Source: DATADF01 sp046263155 (GTDB taxonomy: Bacteria > Actinomycetota > CADDZG01 > WHSQ01). From it: a DNA stretch of 13,149 bases. How positions within the stretch are numbered: the stretch's first letter is position 1; each line of letters starts with the position of its first letter. The stretch covers positions 1-13,149 of the forward strand of contig JBHELF010000085.1 of NCBI GenBank assembly GCA_046263155.1, read 5' to 3'. The translations under genes were made by a program, and so were the position numbers. The notes under the pieces are model-generated. The model was not told the DNA's origin and ran no database searches. It saw only the letters and a program-made list of their open reading frames with translations. Below are positions 7,289 through 13,149 of this stretch, piece by piece.

Positions 7289-8521
7289 CTACAGGTAGCC
7301 GAGGTCTTTCAGATGTTGCTCGACCAGGGCTTCCTGTTCCTCGGTCATCCCCGAGTCGGTGGTCGCGGGGGCCGAGGAGATGTTCTCCAGTACGGCATCG
7401 AGATGGCTCGTGATCTCGGGATGCTTGCTCGCCACATCGTGTTTCTCGTCCGGCGGCATGCTTCCGTCGAGCCGGTAGAGGCGCGGGGTCCCCGCGTCCC
7501 CCTCCTTAAGCAGCTTCCAATCGGGCGTGCGAACTCCGCGGATCCGTCGTCCCTCGAGCTTCACCCCGACCGCCTCCATGTAGGCGGGCTCTTCCGGCAT
7601 CTCCTCGCCCGTCATCAAAGGCAGCAGGCTGCGGCCGTCGATGCCCGAAGGGATCTCCACCTCACAGAGCGCGGCGAGCGTGGGGAAGAGATCGATGTGG
7701 CGCACTTGTTCGTGGACTTCGGCGTGGGGAACTCCGGGCCCGGACAGGATGAGGGGGACGCGCACGAGATGCTCGTAAAGCGCAAAGCCGTGGCCGACTG
7801 CGAAGGCCGCGAGCCTGTTGTCCAGAACGGGAGCCCAGCGTGAGAGCCGCAGCTTGCGGCGGGCTTTGCGCGTGGCGCCGATCAGCTTCATCTGACGGTT
7901 GGACTCGGGGTACTCCTCCCCGTGATCGCCCGTAACGACCACGATCGCGTCGCCCCCCGCGGCTTCGAACACCGGTCCCAACCACTCATCGGTTGCCGCC
8001 ACGGCGGCCTCGTAGCCGGCGCGGTCAAACCGTTTCACGAAGTCCGGAGGCGACCGAAAAGGTCGGTGCACCTCCCAGATGTGGAGCAACATCAGCCAGG
8101 GCTCGGTGTAGGCCCTCATCTTTTCGATCGTCGCCTCGCGCCAGGAAAAGAACGGGACGCGGTAGCCCTGACGATGGTGGGCCTCGTGGAACCCGCGCAG
8201 GACGCCCGTCTCGGGCAGCAGAGGGCCGGTCACCTCCGCGTACGTGTGGTAGCCGGCCGCACCGAAGGCCTCCGCCAGTGTGGTCACGGACTCGGATAGC
8301 CGGTAGCCCTGCAAACCGCGCACGCCGTGTTTGGGCGGGTAGCAGCCCGTCAGGATCGATGAGAACGAGGGAGTGGTCGTCGTGGTCGTGCATATGCATT
8401 GGTGGAAAGCCGAGCCGCTCCTTACCAGGGCGTCGAAATTCGGAGTCGAAATCGGGTCTCCGAAGAGCGCATCGGCACGCAGTGAATCGACCACCAGGAT
8501 GAAAACATTTGGCTTGCTCAT
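7289..8521 (-). CDS. Sulfatase-like hydrolase (alkaline phosphatase superfamily) without the formylglycine motif
   Basis: A 410-residue protein with the sulfatase-type fold: VFILVVDSLRAD at the N-terminus (metal-binding Asp12), PSFSSILTG (51-59), KHGV (64-67), LHIWEVHRPF (146-155, His152), VVTGDHGEEY (195-204, Asp199/His200), VGHGFALYEHLVRVP (242-256, His244) and a C-terminal LGYL usual in bacterial sulfatases. True sulfatases have C/S-x-P-x-R, the Cys or Ser becoming formylglycine. Here the segment is TTPSF: Thr49 replaces the nucleophile and Phe53 the Arg, after a run of six threonines. A Thr nucleophile is known in phosphodiesterases and phosphoethanolamine transferases of this superfamily, so phosphoester chemistry is more likely than sulfate ester hydrolysis. 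No signal peptide or helix, so probably cytoplasmic. I chose ATG 8521 because it gives an ATGA overlap with the upstream stop and a GGAG nearby; GTG 8539 is the alternative. Confidence 0.87.
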   Translation of the reverse strand: MSKPNVFILVVDSLRADALFGDPISTPNFDALVRSGSAFHQCICTTTTTTPSFSSILTGCYPPKHGVRGLQGYRLSESVTTLAEAFGAAGYHTYAEVTGPLLPETGVLRGFHEAHHRQGYRVPFFSWREATIEKMRAYTEPWLMLLHIWEVHRPFRSPPDFVKRFDRAGYEAAVAATDEWLGPVFEAAGGDAIVVVTGDHGEEYPESNRQMKLIGATRKARRKLRLSRWAPVLDNRLAAFAVGHGFALYEHLVRVPLILSGPGVPHAEVHEQVRHIDLFPTLAALCEVEIPSGIDGRSLLPLMTGEEMPEEPAYMEAVGVKLEGRRIRGVRTPDWKLLKEGDAGTPRLYRLDGSMPPDEKHDVASKHPEITSHLDAVLENISSAPATTDSGMTEEQEALVEQHLKDLGYL

Positions 8522-10197
8522 GGCCGCGCTCCGGTGCACTCCATGATCTCCGGCAGGGCGCGGCCGGGGAAAACACCGCGAAAGATCAACTCGTCGACTC
8601 GGTCGCGGAACTCTTCGGGCACGTCTGCATCCTCGGCGATGTTGTCGCCGATCGTGTAGGTGCTGAGGAACGACGACACCTCCTCGGGGGTCACCCCATT
8701 TCTCTTCATCTCCGTCACGTCGCTATAGAGAACGGTCGCGGTGGTGTCGTCGATGATCCCGTTGTGGTTGATGTGGTCGTCGAACTCGCGCGCGAGATCG
8801 GCCAGCAGCTCGTTGCGATTGATGGGCCATCCTCCGGCCTCGAGCGGAGTCTGTCCATGATCGGCTGTGAGAACGAGTAAGTAGCGGTCTCGACCGACGG
8901 TTTCGTCCAGCCATTTGACTAGATCGCCGATCGCGTCGTCGACGGAGATGAGCACGTCGCTTTGCTCGGGGCCGATCATGTTCCATTTGTGGCCTGCCTC
9001 ATCCGGTGACTTGTAGTTGATGTAGAAGAGGTCGGTCAGGTCGTCGGCTCCGAATCCCTCCCGGGCGAATAGCTCCGTGATCGTCCGGGTCTGCCACGGA
9101 GCAAAAGCCGGAGTCGCATCGAGGGGAGCGATCTCGTGGCCGCGCCAGAGCTCGTCGTCGACCCCGTCGCGTAGATCGACTTCTTGGACGTCTTGCTCAG
9201 GCCCCGCGACCTCGGTGTTGAGGTATTCCGGCATCGAGTAGAACTCGGGATCGGTGGCCCACACCCCCTCGTCCTCGATGACTACGATGTCGTGGTCGCC
9301 TCCCCTGATCGCCGCGCCGCGACCGATCATGCCGAGGGGATAGCTGAAGGACGACAGCATCCCGGCGAGCGGCTCGTTGGAGTTAGCCCGATCCCACAGA
9401 TCGGCCAGCGTCGTTACTCGTAAAGAGACGCCGGGATCGACATCGGGGCCCGCGTAGCGCTCATCCTGAGAGAAGGCGCCGGTGATGGAACCGTCGTCGC
9501 CGCGCACCAGGATCGCGGTCGCGCCGTGCCGCCGCGGAAAGGTTCCCGTTGAGAGATTCGTGTGTGTGGCCGGAGTTACCGACGGCGAAGACCCCACGAT
9601 CGCGCCGTCGATGTTTGCTCCGCGTTCGATCAGCTTCGCCAGATTCGGCCAGGCATCCGGCCACCGGTTCAAGACGTTCCAGCCACCGCCGTCGATCACG
9701 CCCGTGACGATAAGAGCCGGCGGCTCTCGGTTGTCGCGCCAGATCCCCTCGACGGGACGGCCCTCGCGCCGAGGGAAGTCGAAATCCATCAACTGGGCAT
9801 AGGTGGGGGCCAGATCGGCGAGCGTCGTCTCGCGCCCCAGATCGACGTGTCCCTGAGGATCGACGTACCCGCGGCCGTAGAAGACCAACGGAACATCCTG
9901 GAGGAAGTCGTAGGGCCCGGAGTGGCTCGTGTTTATGAACCCACCGATGTAGTTGGGCGGGTTCGGAATGATGATGATGTCGTCGTCGCGCGGCCCCCCC
10001 GGCATCCAGCCGCGATCCGTGAGGGTGACCCACTCCGGCGGCAACGTGCATGCCTGCTGCAGAAATAGAGGTCCCTCTTGAGCGTCCGCGGGAGCATCGC
10101 TCGTAACCGACGGGCCTCGCGATGACAATTCGACGAAGTACCAATTCGCAGCTGCAATGGCAGCTGCTGCCATGAAGAGCAGCACGACCACAATCAC
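8518..10197 (-). CDS. Membrane-anchored alkaline-phosphatase-superfamily enzyme (nucleotide pyrophosphatase/phosphodiesterase type), motifs circularly permuted
   Basis: Protein of 559 residues with an N-terminal anchor helix (1-20), so the enzyme domain should face outside. The core from about 160 follows the type I phosphodiesterase/NPP pattern: VTGVIDGGGWN (Asp169), SVTPATHTNLSTG (206-218, Thr208 as nucleophile), RRHG (222-225), SPDEAGHKW (397-405, Asp399/His403) and LTADHGQTP (443-451, Asp446/His447). The last metal-binding His normally follows ADHG, in a G-T-H-G-S-P-Y-D-type motif near the C-terminus. Here that block comes first: TSHSGPYDFLQDVPLVFYG (90-108, His92), then TTLADLAPTYAQLM and GRPVEGI. 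The C-terminal 110 residues lack it, so the order looks circularly permuted. The start is GTG; an in-frame upstream stretch would add basic residues (RRVA) before the helix but offers only CTG. Eleven bases separate it from the mutase gene; it overlaps the sulfatase-like gene by four. Substrate unknown. Confidence 0.88.
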   Translation of the reverse strand: MIVVVLLFMAAAAIAAANWYFVELSSRGPSVTSDAPADAQEGPLFLQQACTLPPEWVTLTDRGWMPGGPRDDDIIIIPNPPNYIGGFINTSHSGPYDFLQDVPLVFYGRGYVDPQGHVDLGRETTLADLAPTYAQLMDFDFPRREGRPVEGIWRDNREPPALIVTGVIDGGGWNVLNRWPDAWPNLAKLIERGANIDGAIVGSSPSVTPATHTNLSTGTFPRRHGATAILVRGDDGSITGAFSQDERYAGPDVDPGVSLRVTTLADLWDRANSNEPLAGMLSSFSYPLGMIGRGAAIRGGDHDIVVIEDEGVWATDPEFYSMPEYLNTEVAGPEQDVQEVDLRDGVDDELWRGHEIAPLDATPAFAPWQTRTITELFAREGFGADDLTDLFYINYKSPDEAGHKWNMIGPEQSDVLISVDDAIGDLVKWLDETVGRDRYLLVLTADHGQTPLEAGGWPINRNELLADLAREFDDHINHNGIIDDTTATVLYSDVTEMKRNGVTPEEVSSFLSTYTIGDNIAEDADVPEEFRDRVDELIFRGVFPGRALPEIMECTGARP

Positions 10198-10208
10198 AGC
10201 AACTCGTC

Positions 10209-11582
10209 TCAGAGCGTCCAGAGCTCCTCGGGGGTCTTATTGACGACCTGGGCCGCGGCATCGATGCCCATCTTCACGGCATGGTCCATGTTGCCGATCT
10301 CGTACTTCCACGACCCGAAGCGGCCGCGCGAATAGATCGCGTTCTCCATGAGCCACGGCTGGATCTTCTTCAGCGCCGCGTCGCGCCCCAGCGTCGGGAT
10401 CGGATAGGCATAGTCGCTATCGATGACGTGCGCCGAAACCACTTCCGGGTGACCCTCGATAACACCTGCGGCGCGCAACCCTTCCTCGACGCGCTCCTCC
10501 AACCCCTCCCGCGGCTCCTCTTTGTAACGCGAGTACGAGACCTCCGTCATATAGGAGCAGTAGCGAGCCGTATCGGCGTTTGGAACGTTGGCCGGGGAGT
10601 ACTTGGCGAAGTTCGTGGCCCGATAGAAGGGTGTGTTGTCTTGAGGGAAGTAAAGCCACGACTTGTCGTCCTTGAGCGGCGTCTCGTAGCCGATCCCCAC
10701 GATGAATACCCCATTGTGCTCGAGGTCCTCCGCCGCGGCCGCCCGCAAGCTCTCGGGAATGTGCACGATCCGATCCACCAATAAGTCGAGCGGCATCGTC
10801 GAAATGAGCGCGTCATAGCTCTCGCTGCTGCCGTCCGCAAAGCGGACGACCTTTTCCTCCGTGTCCACCGAGGTCAACTCCCGGTTGTAGAGGATCCTGT
10901 CGGGAAAGGTCCGGGCGATCCGGCGATAGATCTCGCCGGTGCCTCCTTCAGCGGGGAACATGAAGAGATTGTTGGGCCCCCAGGCGACGTCATCTTCCTC
11001 GAAGACGATCGTCCGAAGGGCGCCGCGAAAGTCGACGACGCTGACGCGCTCGCCGATCCATTGCGAGGCCATTCGCTCCGGCGGAGTGGCCCACACCTTG
11101 AAGTTGTAAGGCCGCATGAAATGATGTGTGATCCCCTCACCGAACACGGCCGCCATCCAGGTTGCGAAGTCCGACGCCGGATCGCCGCCCGGTGCCTCGA
11201 TGAGCCCGAGCAGGCACTCGTACGCGACCTCCTCCGGCAGATAGCGAAGATTGTTCTGGAAGGGGTAGGGCACCCAGCGATCGTCGAACCTGATGTACGA
11301 CGAGCGCTCGTGATGATAGACCTCGTCGCCCATCGTTTCCTCGAGCAGACGATCGAACTCGCCGAAATGACTGAAGACGACATGACCCCCCTCGTCCCAG
11401 GTGAAACCTTCGGGATCGACGTGTGACGAGGCATGTCCGCCGGCGTAACTCCAGCGCTCGCACACGACCCAATTCGTGTGACCCAAGCGGTCGAGCTCGC
11501 GCGCCGCGCCCAGCCCGCAGGGGCCCGCTCCGATGATCAGAACTCTCGGTTGATCGGCCATTTCCTCGTTTTCCCCTGACAT
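10209..11582 (-). CDS. glf: UDP-galactopyranose mutase, eukaryotic sequence type, first gene of the minus-strand operon
   Basis: FAD-dependent mutase expected to convert UDP-galactopyranose to UDP-galactofuranose, the donor for galactofuranose in surface glycans. In the 457-residue product: the FAD-binding GAGPCGLGAA (18-27), GFTWDEGGHVVFSHF (59-73), WVPYPFQNN (103-111), FMRPYNFKVWATPP (155-168), GERV (177-180), WGPN (201-204), FPAEGGTG (209-216), WLYFPQDNTPFYRATNF (309-325), YPIPTLGR (393-400) and SRGRFGSWKYEIGNMDH (418-434). As I recall them, Aspergillus and trypanosomatid mutases share these blocks nearly word for word, whereas classical bacterial Glf proteins (about 380 residues) are much more distant. 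Arg157, Arg321 and Arg421 are candidate substrate-pyrophosphate ligands. ATG 11582 or ATG 11561 (MADQP) could be the start; the second puts the usual few residues before the first strand. The wecG-like gene diverges 12 or 33 bases away. A relative acting on another substrate cannot be excluded. Confidence 0.85.
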   Translation of the reverse strand: MSGENEEMADQPRVLIIGAGPCGLGAARELDRLGHTNWVVCERWSYAGGHASSHVDPEGFTWDEGGHVVFSHFGEFDRLLEETMGDEVYHHERSSYIRFDDRWVPYPFQNNLRYLPEEVAYECLLGLIEAPGGDPASDFATWMAAVFGEGITHHFMRPYNFKVWATPPERMASQWIGERVSVVDFRGALRTIVFEEDDVAWGPNNLFMFPAEGGTGEIYRRIARTFPDRILYNRELTSVDTEEKVVRFADGSSESYDALISTMPLDLLVDRIVHIPESLRAAAAEDLEHNGVFIVGIGYETPLKDDKSWLYFPQDNTPFYRATNFAKYSPANVPNADTARYCSYMTEVSYSRYKEEPREGLEERVEEGLRAAGVIEGHPEVVSAHVIDSDYAYPIPTLGRDAALKKIQPWLMENAIYSRGRFGSWKYEIGNMDHAVKMGIDAAAQVVNKTPEELWTL

Positions 11583-11587
11583 ACTCT
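11582..11587 (+). promoter_or_regulatory. Possible -10 element for leaderless transcription of the WecG-family gene
   Basis: TACTCT fits the TANNNT -10 consensus and ends seven bases before the ATG at 11595, which would place transcription start at or next to the start codon. No Shine-Dalgarno sequence precedes that ATG, as expected for a leaderless mRNA. There is no clear -35 box. The site overlaps the start of the divergent mutase ORF if the latter begins at 11582. Confidence 0.35.
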
Positions 11588-11594
11588 GCCCGCC

Positions 11595-12335
11595 ATGAGC
11601 GACGGTCTCCCGACCATTGACTTACTCGGCGTGCGCCTGGCGCGCCTCACCGCGGACGCGGCTCTCACAGAAGTGGAGAGGCTCTACGAGCTCGAGGCCC
11701 CGGCCCGGGTCTTCCACGCCAATGCGCACACTCTGAACCTGGCCAGTGTGGATCAAGGCTACCGGGATGTTCTGAACCGCGCCAACCTTGTCTTGAACGA
11801 CGGAAAGGGAGTGATGCTGGGGGCGCGGCTCAAGGGAGCCCGGTTTCCGGTGGATCTCAACGGCAACTTCTTCACGCCGTTTGTTCTCGAACGTGCTGCG
11901 GCGCAGGGCTGGCCCGTCTTTTTCCTGGGAGCGAAACCGGGGGTGGCGGAACGGGCGGCGGCTCTGCTCGAGACGCGCTTTGAGGGCCTCAAGATCGCCG
12001 GGGTGCGAGATGGTTTCTTCGCGGGGCGAGAGTCCGAGGTGATCGAGGAGATCCAGTCATCCGGCACAGGACTTCTCTTGGTAGGCCTCGGCAATCCCAA
12101 ACAAGAGATGTGGCTCGACGCGAACCTCGCCGCCACGGGGGCACGCCTGGGCATCGGTGTGGGTGCCTTCTTCGATTTCATCGCACAAGAGATCCGCCGG
12201 GCGCCTGCATGGATGAATCGCGCCGGTTTGGAATGGTTGTTCCGACTCGGGTTGGAACCGCGACGGATGTGGCGCCGCTATATCGTCGGCAATCCTGCCT
12301 TCGTCGTGAGGGTCGTGAAGGAACGTTCCTCTTGA
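11595..12335 (+). CDS. WecG/TagA/CpsF family glycosyltransferase (GT26)
   Basis: Transfers a UDP-activated sugar, in known members N-acetylmannosamine, N-acetylmannosaminuronate or glucose, to an undecaprenyl-diphospho-sugar, an early step of surface-glycan repeat-unit assembly at the inner membrane face. The 246-residue product matches the family length. FHANAHTLNLASVDQGYRDV (40-59) contains Thr46, and LVLNDGKGVMLGARLKG (65-81) contains Asp69; these correspond to the catalytically important Thr and Asp of TagA. LLLVGLGNPKQEMWL (160-174) and GVGAFFDFIAQ (188-198) are also typical. The basic C-terminal appendage RRAPAWMNRAGLEWLFRLG and RRMWRRY is the part that contacts membrane and substrate in TagA. 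Where relatives often read R-V-x-G-x-D-L, this one has FPVDLNG. ATG start with a possible leaderless promoter. Its stop overlaps the next glycosyltransferase start (TTGA), so the two are coupled. Exact sugar unknown. Confidence 0.93.
   Translation: MSDGLPTIDLLGVRLARLTADAALTEVERLYELEAPARVFHANAHTLNLASVDQGYRDVLNRANLVLNDGKGVMLGARLKGARFPVDLNGNFFTPFVLERAAAQGWPVFFLGAKPGVAERAAALLETRFEGLKIAGVRDGFFAGRESEVIEEIQSSGTGLLLVGLGNPKQEMWLDANLAATGARLGIGVGAFFDFIAQEIRRAPAWMNRAGLEWLFRLGLEPRRMWRRYIVGNPAFVVRVVKERSS
12318..12322 (+). promoter_or_regulatory. Ribosome binding site deciding a TTG start
   Basis: AAGGA lies nine bases before the TTG at 12332, inside the end of the WecG-family gene. Together with the TTGA overlap it supports that TTG as the start of the downstream glycosyltransferase. 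Confidence 0.6.
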
Positions 12336-13149
12336 GCAAGCCTCGGCCGCGCGCCTCGTCTTGCTTCATCATCGCCACCCGCAATCGGCCGCAGGAGTTG
12401 CTGATCACAATCGAGAGCCTCGTCGGACAATCCGTATTGCCCGCGGAGCTCTGCATCGTGGACTCGAGTGATGAAACGCCGAGCCGCGCGGCCATCACGA
12501 AGCTCTGTGAGAATGCCGGGCTCCCACTCGACTATCACCATCCTGCGCCGCGGGGACTCACGGTGCAGCGGAACGTGGGGATCGATTGCACGTCCGGGGA
12601 CCCGGTCTTCTTGATCGACGACGACGTCTGGATGGCGCCCGATTGCCACGAGCAGATCCTGGCGGAGTACGAGCGCTGGGGCGACAAGGTCGGCGGAGTG
12701 CGCGCCTCGCCTATGCGCCCCGCGAACCCACCGCGCCCGGCCGTCCTGTGGCGGCGCCTGTTCGGGATCGGCGGCTGGTGGCCGGAGGCGAGCGGAAAGA
12801 TGCGGCGCGGGTTCTTCGTCGAAGGAGTGAGCGAGTCGACGGGGGTGCGCAAGCTGGAATACTTCAATGGCTGGTTCATGTCCTACCGGCGGGCGATCTT
12901 CGACGACGTCCGCTTCGATGAGGCGCTCTCGGGATACGCCTACAAGGAGGACATCGACTTCTCCTACGCGGTGTCGCGCCGGCATACCTTGATCCAGACG
13001 CCGGCGGCCAAGGTCGACCACTTCAAGACCGAGACCCAGCGCATGTCGCCGCACCAGCTGCAGCGCATGAACCTCGCCAACCAGTTCTACCTGCATCGCA
13101 AGCACATGCCGCAGACGCCCCGCCACAAGCTCGCACTGTGGTGGGCCCT
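12332..13149 (+). CDS. Family 2 glycosyltransferase, 3' end outside the window
   Basis: GT-A fold, metal-dependent glycosyltransferase expected to add a sugar to the growing lipid-linked unit in the cytoplasm. The first 272 codons are visible and open to the window edge. The N-terminal nucleotide-binding strand is SCFIIATRNRPQELLITIES (10-29), followed by LCIVDSS (40-46). The metal-binding aspartates are in VFLIDDDVWM (92-101), FNGWFMSYRRAIFDD (178-192) follows, and the catalytic-base motif is YKEDIDFSY (204-212). These are the usual family 2 landmarks at the usual spacing; the C-terminal region after about 250 is only partly seen. The start is a TTG overlapping the preceding stop by four bases, supported by an AAGGA nine bases upstream. 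A long open frame on the opposite strand (12278-13126) is a shadow and lacks such motifs. Sugar and linkage cannot be inferred. Confidence 0.92.
   Translation, partial: MSKPRPRASSCFIIATRNRPQELLITIESLVGQSVLPAELCIVDSSDETPSRAAITKLCENAGLPLDYHHPAPRGLTVQRNVGIDCTSGDPVFLIDDDVWMAPDCHEQILAEYERWGDKVGGVRASPMRPANPPRPAVLWRRLFGIGGWWPEASGKMRRGFFVEGVSESTGVRKLEYFNGWFMSYRRAIFDDVRFDEALSGYAYKEDIDFSYAVSRRHTLIQTPAAKVDHFKTETQRMSPHQLQRMNLANQFYLHRKHMPQTPRHKLALWWA

Noticed and set aside
6542..7843. 433-codon plus-strand ORF opposite the minus-strand sulfotransferase and sulfatase-like genes.
   Set aside because: It lies antisense across two genes with clear catalytic motifs and shows no domain of its own; long antisense frames are common in GC-rich DNA.
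8377..8395. Repetitive bases behind the six-threonine run, considered as a phase-variation tract.
   Set aside because: ACG, ACC and ACT codons alternate irregularly, so there is no uniform repeat unit for slippage.
9963..9990. Short trinucleotide runs (gat/gtc repeats) resembling a microsatellite.
   Set aside because: They encode the Asp-Asp-Asp-Ile-Ile-Ile-Ile stretch of a conserved strand in the phosphatase-fold protein and need no other explanation.
9461..10261. 266-codon minus-strand ORF and the 168-codon plus-strand ORF at 9562-10068 within the phosphatase-fold gene.
   Set aside because: Alternative frames of a gene with complete metal-binding motifs; compositions are Arg/Ser or His rich without family features.
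12278..13126. 282-codon minus-strand ORF opposite the family 2 glycosyltransferase.
   Set aside because: The plus frame has DDD and ED motifs, a ribosome binding site and coupling to the upstream gene; the minus frame has none.

Overview
The window is a GC-rich bacterial chromosome segment given over almost entirely to making and decorating a cell-surface polysaccharide. The organism cannot be named from sequence alone. High GC, frequent GTG/TTG starts, tight 4-bp gene overlaps, a possible leaderless TANNNT promoter and a membrane-protein family I associate with actinobacteria suggest an uncultured actinobacterium-like lineage, but this is only a lean. No tRNA, rRNA, CRISPR array, insertion sequence or phage gene was seen.

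Layout. (1) 3-3130, plus strand: the end of a Wzy/WaaL-type O-antigen polymerase or ligase (its 5' end lies outside the window), overlapping a Wzx-type flippase. (2) 3131-3848: about 720 bases with only a poorly supported ORF that has no convincing start and may be a 5'-truncated gene. (3) 3849-6392, plus strand: a sulfotransferase translationally coupled to a YjbQ/UPF0047 enzyme, then two small membrane proteins, one with a possible Shine-Dalgarno-sequestering hairpin and the other resembling TMEM229/CmpB. (4) 6401-11582, minus strand, a four-gene operon read from right to left: a UDP-galactopyranose mutase of eukaryotic sequence type, a membrane-anchored alkaline-phosphatase-superfamily enzyme whose motifs are in circularly permuted order, a sulfatase-like protein without the formylglycine motif, and a second sulfotransferase. 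(5) 11595 to the window end, plus strand, divergent from the operon: a WecG/TagA/CpsF glycosyltransferase overlapping a family 2 glycosyltransferase that runs off the end.

How they could work together (inference): WecG and the GT2 enzyme would build a lipid-linked repeat unit, the mutase would supply UDP-galactofuranose, Wzx would flip the unit and the Wzy-like protein would polymerise or ligate it. The two sulfotransferases would add sulfate groups. The two alkaline-phosphatase-superfamily proteins would remove or transfer phosphate or sulfate substituents. The least ordinary parts are the permuted phosphatase-fold enzyme, the eukaryotic-type mutase, and their linkage in one operon with a sulfotransferase and a sulfatase-like protein lacking the usual nucleophile.
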